This document shows, in pieces, positions 1-12,843 of a stretch of DNA of 64,000 nucleotides. The stretch comes from Adineta ricciae. Taxonomy: Eukaryota > Rotifera > Eurotatoria > Adinetida > Adinetidae. Position 1 is the stretch's first letter, and each line of letters starts with the position of its first letter. The stretch covers positions 682,001 through 746,000 of the forward strand of contig CAJNOJ010000013.1 in the NCBI GenBank assembly GCA_905250025.1. The letters are read 5' to 3'. Both the position numbers and the translations under genes were made by a program. The notes under the pieces are model-generated. The model had not been told where the DNA came from. It saw nothing but the letters and a program-made list of their open reading frames with translations, and searched no databases.

Positions 1-2206
1 AAATAAAGTAAAAAAAGATCTCGTCATCAATTGATGGACAGCAAAAAGGAATTCAAATTATTTCAACGAGATGTACTTCTCAAAGTAAGTAAAGAAACAC
101 AAAGTCTCCTGTTAGACTTTGTACTCATAAATATACTTTCTATATGCTACTCTAGTCTACAACGATAGGTGAAAGAAGCAGAGAAGAAGAAAAACACCCG
201 TACAACAGCGACCAATAACACTGTTTTTCTATTATTGCGAACATTACACGTTCTTCTAATGAAAGGTGTTTTGGACGGATTTTCTGTCTATTACGCCATT
301 ATTTATCTTTTATAAGGACATTTCTCTGACGTGAGCAGTAGATTGAACTGAAATGATTAATTAATTCATGAAATTCTACAGCATGTCACCAGTATTTTGT
401 CCTTTCCCGCCGAGAATCCATGCTGATGAATCAACCGTTTATTGGAACGCAAAAGACATTAGTGCCGAGTTGTGTTCTTTTGTTGAAAATGTGATATAAC
501 AAAATAATAGACGACCTTGACAGGCGCAGAAGGCCACCGAGTAGAGAAGGTAATTTCAATACTCTACTTGGAGTGGCATGAAATGTTATTTAGTGTTGGT
601 TAATTATTAGTTTCATCTGATTCACGTTGATGATATAAATGGAAAGTTCTCATCAGTACGGATGAGACTAACAATGTCAAAGCAAGTAATCCGAGAACTA
701 TGAATGAATGCAAGCGCAAAAACAATCGTGTATGTTGACAGGCTTCGTACTTTTTCCTGTCATCGAGGTCACTAGTGAGTAGTGACAAACGGAATCATCA
801 CCGAAGCAGCTGTTGAATGAACGATCGCAATTCGTGCTATTTGTGAATAAGTGAAACAATATAGAATATCTTTTACTTAGAGAAAGTTACTTGAGACGAA
901 ACATTGTCAATCAAATTTTCTTGTTTACAATAGATTGCCGTCTTCAATTGAAATCTGAATAAAGTCGAGTAATGAATAGATCCTTACGGTACGTGATTGA
1001 TGTCAAAATCATCATAAACGATCAACATTTATCACGTCATACAGACGAAATTCAAAAGATCATTATACTCCTATTATGATTTCATCTGATGTTGCTTTAT
1101 CCGAAGACCTGCAATTATAATTAAATAATCTATCAGATTAGGACTCGCATAAAGATAAGATAGATTTGTTTATAACAAATACTAACTTGGTGCAAATACG
1201 AAATGCACTTAAATGACATTTGAACAGAGGTATATATCAAAATAAAATTACAACTAGAAGTCGCGCGAGTATATGAGTTTGCTAAATAAAGACTTTCACA
1301 GCCGAAAGATATCGCCAGAGGTATTTGTTAACCTCGTCCGTATTCTGGAATGTAGATCGGGCAATCTCCTGAGGAATTCGGAGAATTTTATTTAGTGACT
1401 ATTCTAAGTTCGAGACATTATTTCAATAATTCTTGTTGATCACGAAGCCGAAGAAATAGTATCCGTGAATTTTAACCTCCTGATAACATCAGCGAAATGC
1501 GTACCCACTAGAGAAAAACTTGTTTTTATTAAACCAGTATTTGACCATCATAAAACTAATGCCGATACGATAACAAGAAGCTATATACATGTTGAGATCG
1601 TATGATAATCATTCGCTTCTATGTCGTCATTATTGATAGAATTGAGTACATTTTTTCAATTATAAATGATTTTCGCAACTAAGCGTGACAAAATTATAAA
1701 CTGTTGTTCACAGAAGAAAATATTCTCGAAGTATCAGTATATTGCCATGATTGTTCTCAAAAAACCAATCATTAGAGCGTGTATCTGCAACTACAACGTC
1801 GTTTTGACTTCTTTCTATGAGTACATGATACAGTTCTATATAAGGAAAGAATATTTGATGTGCAATCAGAGCGATGTTGGAAAAAAGCATAAAAAGAAAA
1901 CTAGATCTACTCACATATACTCGACTACTTTTCGATTTTTTATCTAGACGCCGTTTTATCTTGTATATGCCATCAATGTTATATGATTTTCATTAAATAT
2001 TTACAATAAATAATCCTTTAATAACTAGTTGTCTTGCGCTAAAAGCTCCTTCATTCTATGGATGGACAAGAGTCACCATCATTTGACAAGAACAAGTTGA
2101 TGTAACTATAATACAAATACACAGATAACCTTTATTAACCTTAACACTAAAAGACACTACAAGCTTCTTCACTTTTGAAATGGCGCTTCAATTCGTTATC
2201 TTCCTC
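1..2206. other. Intergenic stretch, no supported gene
   Basis: No recognisable protein family, splice chain or RNA gene was found. One short minus-strand frame at about 600-788 encodes 62 residues with a single strongly hydrophobic stretch, roughly residues 28-46, followed by a polar tail. It could be a terminal exon of a membrane protein, but no neighbouring exon supports it. A minor frame at 1666-1947 looks like chance. Confidence 0.5.
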
Positions 2207-3963
2207 CTAACTCATTTGAGCTTCATGAACATCTATTGTGACTAGTTTGTTCAGTGTTTCATTCGTCGGTATCAAGTTCTTCTGTGTTGTCAGATGAGTG
2301 TAGATTCCGAATCCCACTGTTTGCATTTTTATATACACATGAACCAAATGTGTATAGATTCGAATTGTCTCCGTTGAACCATACCGATATGAGAGATACT
2401 TCCACAGGAGAGTGATGTATGCGTGTTGAGTGTCAGTGACAAGCCGCTTCTTCTTGAGAACTTTTGTTGGTGTTGCACTGTCCTGATGATAGTGAAGAGG
2501 AGTAGAGAAGAATAAAATGACGAAAAACAGGCGGATGACGATCGGGTCAGTGACTAAATTCTTTGAAGCTAATACTTCTGTTTGGTGAAATTGTGGATAA
2601 AGCTGTGGGCCGCACATGAGTCGCCAAGTACCTTCGAGGACGTCCATCTAGAAACAGATGACTGTACATATGAATGTGCGACAGAGAAAGAATGACTAGG
2701 GTCCTACCTGCCACGGCTCGTGGTAACAACATTGTTGGAGTTCATAGATGTTTGGAAAGATCAAAGGTCGAATATTTGTTTTGCAAAGGTAATTACGAAT
2801 AACTCGCGGAAGAGAATAATAAGCTGGTAGTGACTTGAGAAAGGATGAGACTGATAGAACGATACTCATAGCAGCAGATGTTGGATAAACTCTGTTCAAT
2901 TGAGGATCTGATATTGTTGACGCATGATCTTTAAATATGACACTTGTACGTTGCCGAGCATAAGTTTGAACACAACATGAATTATATGCATAGACAATAT
3001 TCGACAAATGAGTCCAGTCTATCTCGTGCGACAATTCCGTATTGACGAAAATACGCTAATACAACACGAGAAAAGAAAAGAAAAGAAAACGGATTGCATT
3101 TCAATATTTCTTAAAGATGCAAAGGCTAATATTCTTTCCGCATACCAGTCAACAATTGATAATTTCCTACAACGTGACCTTTCAAACAAACGTGCTAATA
3201 TACGCCTTCCTTCTCTTAATGGATGACTAACGATAAGAAGGAGAGATAGGTGTTTTAGAAGATAAAGATCTCACGTATACCTTCTGTTGTCACGGCAAGA
3301 AATATGTCACTACAAAGTAAACTCTACATCATTTAGTATATATTCATACTTGATCTCTTGAATATCAACCTCTTTAAGATGACAATTCATTTAAGCACGT
3401 ATATACATACCTGAGGAATAGGCGATGTTTTCATTTCCAGTAGTTGTTGTCGCAATAATTCTCGTTGTCGTCGATTTATATCGACTAATTGTTTATATCG
3501 TTCATTTTCTTCCTCCGTTCGCACCAGTTCTTCTTTCATGCCCATCTCAAAACTTCGACGCAACCGACATGATGAACATCGACGAATTTGTAGATAACGC
3601 ATTGATCTTCCGTTCACCTCATTCTCATTTCCCAACATACTACTCAGATCACGGTGTCGACACGGTAGTTCCAGAAGCTACGATAAACACAATTATCTCC
3701 TCGCACAAACATCAGTCTTCTTCGCTTTGCCTTACTTCTTTTCGTCTGGCGTTTCGTCGGAAAAAGGCTATCGTAAAAGAAAAGAAGTGTGATGATCGTC
3801 GCTGAAAATTAGTCAAAGGAAAGGAGTAGGAAATGAGAATACCTTTACAAGGAGCACACGTTTGAACACCGAAGTTTATTCCAATTGACTTTGAACCACA
3901 GACGACGCATCGTAGAGACGAAGTAGGTGATCTGGATCCGCAGTAGTGTAGACTAGTAGTCAT
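2207..3963 (-). CDS. Divergent nuclear hormone receptor, tandem copy A
   Basis: A ligand-activated transcription factor of the nuclear receptor superfamily, expected to act in the nucleus. Five exons can be read: about 3843-3963, 3736-3767, 3411-3677, 2709-3055 and 2207-2647, all with GT-AG introns. Exon 1 carries the first zinc finger (CVVC, then CAPC 13 residues later). The P-box region reads CKAFFRRN across intron 1. The second finger is odd: its first cysteine (LPCRHR) is followed by an insertion containing LGNENE, the usual second cysteine is missing (NGRS), and then RRCSSCRLRRSFEMGM follows. The ligand-binding region begins near DWTHLSNI and contains YYSLPRVIRNYLC. An apparent stop inside the DNA-binding domain is removed by a short intron (gtaagg to tcgtag), so the gene need not be broken. 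The start is the only ATG upstream of the first finger. It is a tandem duplicate of the gene at 6273-8385. Ligand and target are unknown. Confidence 0.8.
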
Positions 3964-3986
3964 TGATTCAAGTGCGTTGCTCTAAA
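2235..3986 (-). repeat. Direct tandem duplication, unit A
   Basis: This unit holds the whole of receptor copy A. Its partner is at 6295-8408. The outer edges are visible: at the 5' end of the gene the shared sequence stops after the CTCTAAA element at 3986, and at the 3' end it stops just beyond the ACTAGTTTG element near 2241. Identity is very high in the first exons with their introns and in the second half of the ligand-binding exons. It is low in the stretch between them. Confidence 0.8.
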
Positions 3987-6272
3987 GACTCAAGATCACT
4001 AGGTTTGTTTCCATAGAATCCGATCACGTAGCGTCTATAGTGTTTATTATTCGATAATACTGACAACGGTGTGATAATTATATATTAAGCAAACTAATTA
4101 TATCATTCACAGTTTGATAAGCTTAAGAAGAGTAAATGTTGTGTCTTAAAGGAAGCAAATGTACCATGAATTCTGAGAGAAATTGTTTCAAGATGGCATG
4201 TACACGGCGTGAAAATTGTCTCAGGTAATCACATGGTCGAATGAGGACAAAAGTGTCGTGTGTAATCTTCAAAATATAGTTGGCTAGCAAACATACGTTA
4301 TTCTCGTATCAAACGAATTATTCTTTCATTGACACGCATCGCACTAATCACTACATCGCTTTATTTTTAACATTCAGGCATATTTATTCTAATGGTGTTT
4401 ATCAATCTCGACTTGATTGTGAACATATTTTATGTTTGCCTCTCTCTCTCTCTCTCGTTCTTGCCCTCTTTTCTCCAACTGTCAACATGAGTGCGTCCGA
4501 AATACAAAACTAACTAAGCATGACCGATGCATTACAATCGACTAGGACATATACAGACATAAGGATAAATAAGAGCACATCTGCATAATATGGTTTCTGG
4601 AATATATATCACGCTTTTTTCGGAAAACATTGCAGACAACGCAAGTTGGTTTAGAGACAATACTAGTAACGCTTATATATTTTATCGTATCTATACATGC
4701 TTATCTAAACACGCTTTGCACTCAAAACCAAGATGAACTTCACTTTCGAAAGAAATATTTTCAACAAGAAACATTAACTTTCATTTTGATGATTTTTTCT
4801 GTACTTGAAACTTTAAATACTTACCGTGAGGGCGTCATCCATTATGCCATCAGAGAAAATCATTATTTCATTGACTAGTTGTCGAATGCACGTCGATAAA
4901 TTCGATAGATTATTGTTGATTAATAACTTTTCTACAAGTAATAAAACAGAAACAAGTGCAACTAGGAAAAATGCTAACAATTAGGAAATTAACATTCTTT
5001 TGCTTACAAAGAAAAAAAAACAACAAAACGACTTACTTCTATATACACGTGTGAATGAAAGGAAGGGCAAGTGAAAATCCAAAGAACGAGAAAAAAATGT
5101 ATGTACGTTTCTATCATAGATAAACTTATCTTTGATACCCAAGTTCGAATAAAAGCAACTAATGTACGTATCGAGTATAGAATCTACCCAGACATATGTT
5201 AATAACGGGCAAACACGAATGCAAGGGAAAAGCAAATACGATATCAACGTTGTTCTAGCAGGAAGACAACACTTGTGATAGACATGACTTAGCTCATTTT
5301 TTTAAAAATAAATATAGAAGAAATGATTAACAAAATATATCTTCTATGTTCGAAGAGACGTTCTTGATTTTTTGATACAGCGGTTAGTTCGTTCTACATT
5401 CACTCGCATTGTGAAGTTCGTATTTTTATTCGTCCTTACAGTTCAATTCGCACTTACTATATATGACATATTAGATATATGCCTCGCAATTCGATATGGG
5501 TCATGTGAGGCAATCTTTTTTTTTCTCGAAAAGGAAATAGTAAGGAATTAAATACATACGTGGCAGTTTGTCTTAACGTTTCGGCGTGTTTCATCATATA
5601 GAAATAAGCGCTCGTTACAATTTAACTATTTTGTCTAATGACGAGGGATACTTTATCGGCGTCTGTTTGTTCTTCTTTCTCGTTTTTCCTCGTGTTTCTT
5701 AATTTACTTGAGCTACATTGTATATACTGTTATTATGAAGATAGAAACTATTCGTGGATGCATTTTAACAAGGAAACCTTCTATTTTGACGATAGAGTAA
5801 AAGAATTTAACAAAGAATAACATTCTTCTTCTTCTTTCTCGAATAAATAATTTTTCAAAAATCGATAAGTTAATAATACTGACGGAGCGTTAACTAATAT
5901 TTATCAACGCCTGCTGCCTATATGCCATATCAATCAACGAGAAAAACAGAGAAAGCATTCTCGTCCGTTTATGAATGTCGAGAGTAAGTATGTCACACCA
6001 GGCATAGCGTTCGTTCGATGTCAAAACGTCGTTCGGTCGCTTTTCAGAAGTAAATCTATATTTAGCAACTCTCAACAAATCGTGTTAAATCTTTTCAAAG
6101 AACAGCATGCACTTAGTTTATTGGAAAAGATAACAAAGTTCTTAGTTTTTATTTCATTGGCAAGGAGCAGTATATACAACATCTGAGTATGATAACAAGT
6201 CTTGTTTGAGGCATTTGTAGTCTTTCAAAAAAAAGAGCAAAATTTAATCATAATCCTTTGAAGTTTATGTTT
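3964..6272. other. Spacer between the two nuclear receptor copies
   Basis: About 2.3 kb upstream of copy A and downstream of copy B. The first 23 bases beyond the copy A ATG (to 3986) match the same flank of copy B, which marks one end of the duplicated unit. There is a short CT run at 4440-4456. Several small frames in both strands (for example 4630-4878 and 5638-5820) have no family resemblance or splice context and look like chance. Confidence 0.5.
4440..4456. repeat. CT microsatellite
   Basis: Uninterrupted CT dinucleotide run in the spacer between the receptor copies. Confidence 0.85.
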
Positions 6273-8385
6273 CTATTGGCTATCATTAACCTCGATTGCG
6301 ACTAGTTTGTTCAGTGTTTCATTCGTCGGTATCAAGTTCTTCTGTGTTGTCAGATGAGTGTAGATTCCGAATCCCACTGTTTGCATTTTTATATACACAT
6401 GAACCAAATGTGTATAGATTCGAACTGTCTCCGTTGAACCATACCGATATGAGAGATACTTCCACAGGAGAGTGATGTATGCGTGTTGAGTGTCAGTGAC
6501 AAGTCGCTTCTTCTTGAGAACTTTTGTTGGTGTTGCACTGTCCTGATGATAGTGAAGAGGAGTGGAGAAGAATAAAATGACGAAAAACAGGCGGATGACG
6601 ATCGGGTCAGTGACTAAATTCTTTGAAGCTAATACTTCTGTTTGGTGAAATTGTGGATAAAGCTGTGGACCACACATCAGCTGCCAGGTTGCTTTGTAAG
6701 TAGCTGCCTGTACACAGATGAGTATGCATAGAAGTGCGAGAATGACTAGGGTCCTACCTGCCACGGCTCGTGGTAACAACATTGTTGGAGTTCATAGATG
6801 TTTGGAAAGATCAAAGGTCGAATATTTGTTTTGCAAAGGTAATTACGAATAACTCGCGGAAGAGAATAATAAGCTGGTAGTGACTTGAGAAAGGATGAAA
6901 CTGATAGAACGATACTCGTAGTAACAGCAGTAGGATAAATACTGATTGATTGATCATCTGAAACACTTGGTGCTCCATTGAAAATTGTTGCTGCACGTTG
7001 TCGGACATAGGATTTGACACAACATGAATCGTATGCATAAGAAATATTTGAGAGATGTGTCCAATCGATCGTTGCCAATAAGTCAATATCATTGATTATG
7101 TACTAGAAAAAAGGTTTTGAGAAAATGTTTTTGAGTTGGTTTTGTTCTCCAGGGTTAGCTCTGGGTACATTTTCGATGTGACCTTTTTGTGCTAATTGAC
7201 ATAGGCTCTCTTAGAGGCGTTGAAGAGCAATATTTTAATAGGAATGTTTCAGGACGTTCGCTTGGTCTTAGCATAAAGATATGTAATTAAAGAGAATGAG
7301 CGATAGTATTGGTGTTACTGACGAATGTCTCAAATAATTGCATTCGCATTAAACACGTCATTTTCATTAGCTGATTCATTTGATCTTATGGGAAGAACAT
7401 CGAATACAATGGATCGAAAGCTAACGTTTTGTTTAATACGAACAAAAGACTTCTTTTGAAATTAGAAAAAGAATAACATACGTTCGCATCGAGAGGCATT
7501 AATTGAGTAACTAGAAGAAAATTAACTATATAATGCAAAATGAGCCTCTGAAGAAATATAATTATTATAATTAGTGGATGACACAAGTACAACTGAACTA
7601 ACCGAACGTATATGCACATATCATTCTAAGCAGATGCGTGAGCGAATCTTTCATTTTTCTAAACGTAGGAATGGTCCCAAAGAAAATGCCAATTGGAACT
7701 CGAATCTCAAAGCATATTATGATTTCTACTTTCACCAACAGCTTGGCAGCTTAGATGTAAACAGAGTCCTATTGTAGTAGTCTCGATCTCAATGCTCAAA
7801 TAGATTTTTTTCTACTTCTCGAAGAAACATACCCGAGGAACAGATATTTCTTTAATTTCGCAAAGCTGTTTCTTTAACAATTCTCGTTGTCGTCGATTTA
7901 TATCGACTAGTTGTTTATATCGTTCATTTTCTTCATCCGTCCGCACCAGTTCTTCTTTCATGCCCATCTCAAAACTTCGACGCAACCGACACGATGAACA
8001 TCGACGAATTTGTAGATAACGCATTGATCTTCCATTCGCCTCATTCTCATTTCCCAACATACTACTCAGATCACGGTGTCGACACGGTAGTTCCAGAAGC
8101 TACGATAAACACAATTATCTCTTCGCACAAACATCAGTCCTCTTCGCTTTGCCTTACTTCTTTTCGTCTGGCGTTTCGTCGGAAAAAGGCTATCGTAAAA
8201 GAAAAGAAGTGTGATCATCGTCGCTGAAAATTAGTCAAAGGAAAGGAGTAGGAAATGAGAATACCTTTACAAGGAGCACAGGTTTGAACACCGAAGTTTA
8301 TTCCAATTGACTTTGAACCACAGACGACGCATCGTAGAGACGAAGTAGGTGATCTGGATCCGCAGTAGTGTAGACTAGTAGTCAT
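6273..8385 (-). CDS. Divergent nuclear hormone receptor, tandem copy B
   Basis: The second copy of the receptor at 2207-3963, with the same five-exon structure. The first exon ends in CAPCKA across the intron, the short second exon encodes FFRRNARRKE, and the third runs from the second finger through SFEMGM to a charged, helix-prone hinge. The fourth exon (starting near 7105, YIINDIDLLATIDW) and the fifth exon make the ligand-binding region. The second finger shares the features of copy A: the LGNENE-containing insertion and no second cysteine. The C-terminus differs (KLVAIEVNDSQ against VTIDVHEAQMS). Differences from copy A cluster in the hinge, the start of the ligand-binding region and a short block before LMCGPQLYP; the rest is nearly identical. 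Intron 3 is about twice as long as in copy A. It appears intact and is probably functional. Ligand unknown. Confidence 0.8.
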
Positions 8386-8408
8386 TGATTCAAGTGCGTT
8401 GCTCTAAA
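6295..8408 (-). repeat. Direct tandem duplication, unit B
   Basis: Partner of the unit at 2235-3986, in the same orientation and about 4.1-4.4 kb away. In roughly 400 bases covering the first exons, I counted about six differences by eye. The middle of the unit, including intron 3, cannot be aligned with confidence. Confidence 0.8.
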
Positions 8409-11400
8409 TAATACGGGATATCAGAAAAGATCGCATTCTATTCATAAGATATCTTTCAGCGTCCAAATTCATCTTTCTCAAAAGGTTATTGCGACATTGG
8501 AATATATGTACTTCATAGTCTTCCCCTTTTGACTAAATATACTAATGAAGATTTCCATGTGTTCGGTTCGATAAGATTTGTGAAAGGAAGCGCTGTGTAA
8601 AAATCTCATCAATCGTATTAATAGATACGTTAGAAGAAAACTCCTTGTGGTAGAACGCTAAAGACAGCAAAACTAGTTCCATTGAAAAAAAAGGAAACAG
8701 AAAAAGGAATAACTGCAAGAGAAAACTCTCAGCTTATTGATAAAGCGAAAAAAGAAAGAAATTAATATGAAACACCATTTTTTTGAACGGCTTGTTCCCA
8801 AGGAAATAACTACTGACATGAGAGGAAATGTATGTTTTCATACATTATGATCTATGTAATGAGCTTTCCAGACCAACGGTTTATAAGTCCTACTTTTCTT
8901 TCGACTATTCAGACAATGCTTTTCTTGTTCAAGAATTCAATTTCGGTGCTGTTTTTTTAGAGCTCAACACTGCCGAAGCCATTTTCAAAACACTAGTTGA
9001 CTGGGAGATTGTCAAACAATTTGCTGAATGATGTTACCTTTCGAAAATTATGCGAACGAATATTTACGAGTCTTACCATTTCAGTCTGCTCGTCCAAAGT
9101 GATCGTTGAGTTTGAGACAGACAGCTAGTTATGAATAATGATTTTCGATACTAAAAACGAAAAAAAAACAAAGCATTATCTTCTTTCTTTATCATTTTAT
9201 TTTCTCTTCCCTTTCGTTCCAGTATAGAATATATCTATAAGGGTCAAAAAAACATCCTTACACATATGCATAACAGAAACAAAGGTCATCGATTTATGTT
9301 TTCCATCTAGATGAATAGGAACAGCTGCAGCGTTATAAACACATAGTGCATGTTGAATCGATAATCAGAGGAAAACAAACATTATCTTCTGAAATATTTG
9401 ATGTATTCGCCTAATTTCCAAGGAATAACTTAAATAGTACTTGTCAATTTTCAAAACATAGAAAATCTAAGAAAAAACTATCAATTCGTCTAATTTGTCA
9501 TCAGGAAACCAATGTGTCAGATCTGCAAAATGTAAATTGCCGTTGTCACTGATTGTTTGGCTGATAATTACATGCCACTCATCATTGAGCATTATATTCC
9601 CACGTGCATGCAAGAGAGTTTAACAAAAAGCCATCGAGAAAAAATACATTTCATTTTTTATTTGTCATCACTACTTCACAATAATTGATGACATCAATTG
9701 CCAAGAGGTGTGCAGTAAGGAACACACAACTACGTTGAATCTCATAATTTCCGTACTAAACGGTGAGGAAAGTTCCTATTACGATGAAAGCAGTTACTCT
9801 CTTTTCAAGGTCTTGAACATGCTTATGTACCAATTGTGTCTGATAAAATGCAGAAAGTGTCATTTTAAGAACATGTGTGTAATGATGAACAGTCGTCTTT
9901 TATTTTCTAAATGAAAAAACATGGCCCGCACGTGAAAATGTTTTGGTACGGATGATTGTAACATTCATTAGAGTTACCGTTACTAACCGTACAAGTAAAA
10001 TCATTGAAAAAGGCCTATTTCATCTGAATAAACCCATCGATGTTATGATGAACAGAAAGGAAATTTATTCTCATCCACTCGAACTATTTCACTCATTTCG
10101 TTTTCTTCCCTATTCGACCAACGAACTAGTAGACCAATGAAAGCATTTTGTTGTTCAAAAAAAGATACATACTCAAGCGTTGATAGTTACTTCAAGTGAG
10201 GAAAAAAGCAAAAATGTGCCTGTCACCCAACGAAACGACGCTTACTCTTTGCGCGTTTCATTATTAAAATAGCAACGTGTTTGATGTAGTGCTTCGCCAA
10301 TCACTCTTTTTCCCTTGGTTGTTCTGTGTTCTTATCAGCTAAGCACACAGGAGGCGTGCATTTCGATATTTTATTCGTTTTTATGATGACACCTCCGTTC
10401 ACTTTTTATTCACACTTGGTTATACAATTAATAAAGCTGCAAATAAAAGTGAACAGACTGCACCGAAAGTAATTACATAGTAAGAAATAGAAAAACATTT
10501 CTTAGTTTGATATGTCCTGGTTGACTTCGCTGAGAAAATAACATAATCCTGTGACAAACTATTTATCAAAGTAATAATACTACTCTATTCTTATCTATAC
10601 AGTAGCATGAATAATAAATGTGGACTAGTGAGATCATGTCCAGAGCAAATATGATGGTTTTTTACTTGTTCATACAACATGGCATTTGTGCTACTCATTA
10701 CTGATTCGATTGACGGATTATGATTGTATTTCTCGACTATTTCATACAAAATATGCTGCTCATTCGATGTAAATAAACTATTTCAATTCAGTAATGATAT
10801 TGACATCGTACGTTTCTCAAATAGGATATCTTTGTCGTTCCAAACTTCGGATAGTACTTGTACTAATACAAAATAGTATACTTGATTCTGATTACGAATC
10901 GCTTCGGAATGTTTGATTTGTTAATCGTGACAAGATTAGGGCAAGATTAAGTTACATTCTGTTCTTTTCTACTGATAACGCAAAATTTGGGCAAGTTGAT
11001 AACTAGATTAAATTAGCTTTATTCTACTAGAAAAACGTGCACAGTAATGAACGGATTATAAGTTCATGGATAAAAGAAATGTAGTCAGGTGAAAGATTTC
11101 TGCAATACAGAGTCAACAGACACGTATGCAAATGACTGGCAAAACTAAACGAAGAGACATGCTTTGCTATATCTTGTCTTCTTACCTGAATTCAAATGGA
11201 TATTTTCAAGTGAATTTTAATGTTCTCAACTCATTCGTTGGTATACTTCGTACGAATTGGAATGTAATGTCTAACTGTGTTGGTCACTCTTTTGCAAATG
11301 ATTTTTTTTAGATGCTTTTCTAAAGAACTATTATCAAAAAACAAATAGATGATATTGAGATAAAGCAAGAATGTTCATATGAGAAGTACTGTACCAAAGA

Positions 11401-12843
11401 TCTTGCGGTTGTCATCCTTTAACAAATATTCTAGTTAAGAATCGAGAAGAAGGAAGGTTATCTTACTTCAAATACATTCTAAATTACTTTTCTGTTGCAC
11501 TCAACGCACATCTGGCACGTGCGCATCTAAGCTACAGATTACGCTTAATGTTTTAAAAATAAACTTACATAATCTTTTATGTTAGAAGCTGAAAAGTCGG
11601 TTTGCATTTCCTTAATCATCATTAAGGCAATGCAAAGAAGGTAAGCATCGGAATGAGATGATGCTTGTAATTGAAGATGAAAAAACTCTCGAATTAATTA
11701 TTTTACCTGAGAAAATTCTACAGAGCATTGCCGTGCCCTCGTTGATCTTTCCTCGCGTATCCTTTTTTGTATCCATTACAAACAGTTTTGAACTTTTCTC
11801 TTCCTCGCTCATACAGTTTTATTTTTCTTTTCAACGATAATGTTTTATTCGTGATCAACTGTCACTCATCCAAAATGATATACGGGCTCAGAGTGTGCTT
11901 ACGTTTGCTTCAAAGGAAACATCGTACAAGATTACGCAAAATAATGTTTGGTGTTGATTGAGAAAAGAATACAGTTTCAAAAGTGATACGCAAAAAGGTC
12001 TTTTTGAGCTTTTTCATACAATTCACAAATGCGACCACGAGGTTGAAATACGATTCGAAGTTACTATTGTACTTCGAGTACAAAGTAATAATATTGCGAA
12101 GCTGACTGCTTCTTGTCGGGTTGTTGATAACGATCACAACATTTTACCTGGTTCGAATTATACTAATAGCTTTTCATCAAACTCTCTCTATGTAAAACGT
12201 ATTTATCTACGACTTCAATATATCTTGTCAGTACATCATTAACAAAAATTATGAAGCAATGATAACCTTACTATCCATCAGCAGGCAGAATCTTCTTTCC
12301 CAGACGCGAATTTACTTATCAGACAAATATAGTTTGCAACGAGCCGAAAGTTCCTTATGAAACTTCTCTGATTTACATTCCGCTGAAGTCTTATATTGAT
12401 ATCTCGATAAGATGGGTACGGCTATTCGTGCAGTTCGATACTGTATGATATGATCAGTATCACATTAGGAAACAAAACCGATGTTTACTTGGCATAATGT
12501 ATTCAAATCAATGGACAAATGTCTATTTATTCATTCGTCAAACAAAACTAACAAAAGAATCTTTTTTTCTTCGAATAGAATTGATCAACAGAATTCAAAG
12601 TCTATACATAGGCAATATACAATTGAAATTCAACAAGAGGGAGAAGATCACCGGATTGTCTAAAACCAGATAACTAAAATAGATTGCAAAGAATATGGAA
12701 TGTACTCGTGGTTAGCGTAGAAGGACGATTTACCTGGACATGATATCTGAATTGGGACAATTATAAGGAAAAATCTTTCTATTTTAGAGTCTGGCAATAC
12801 TGTTATTTATCGACTAAACAAAGAAAGAGACAAAGTAGCAGTT
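8386..12843. other. Long gene-poor stretch
   Basis: About 4.5 kb between the upstream flank of receptor copy B and the 3' end of the RhoGEF gene. Frames such as 8828-9031, 9708-9914, 9943-10140, 11126-11311 and 11958-12242 are all below 100 codons. None shows a recognised motif, a signal peptide or a consistent splice chain. I see no repeat array, transposon terminus or RNA gene. It may hold regulatory DNA or decayed sequence. Confidence 0.5.

Noticed and set aside
3678..3735. In-frame stop inside the DNA-binding domain of receptor copy A, suggesting a pseudogene
   Set aside because: The stop lies in a GT-AG intron (gtaagg to tcgtag) that joins RRKE to LLELPC in frame, and copy B has the same arrangement.
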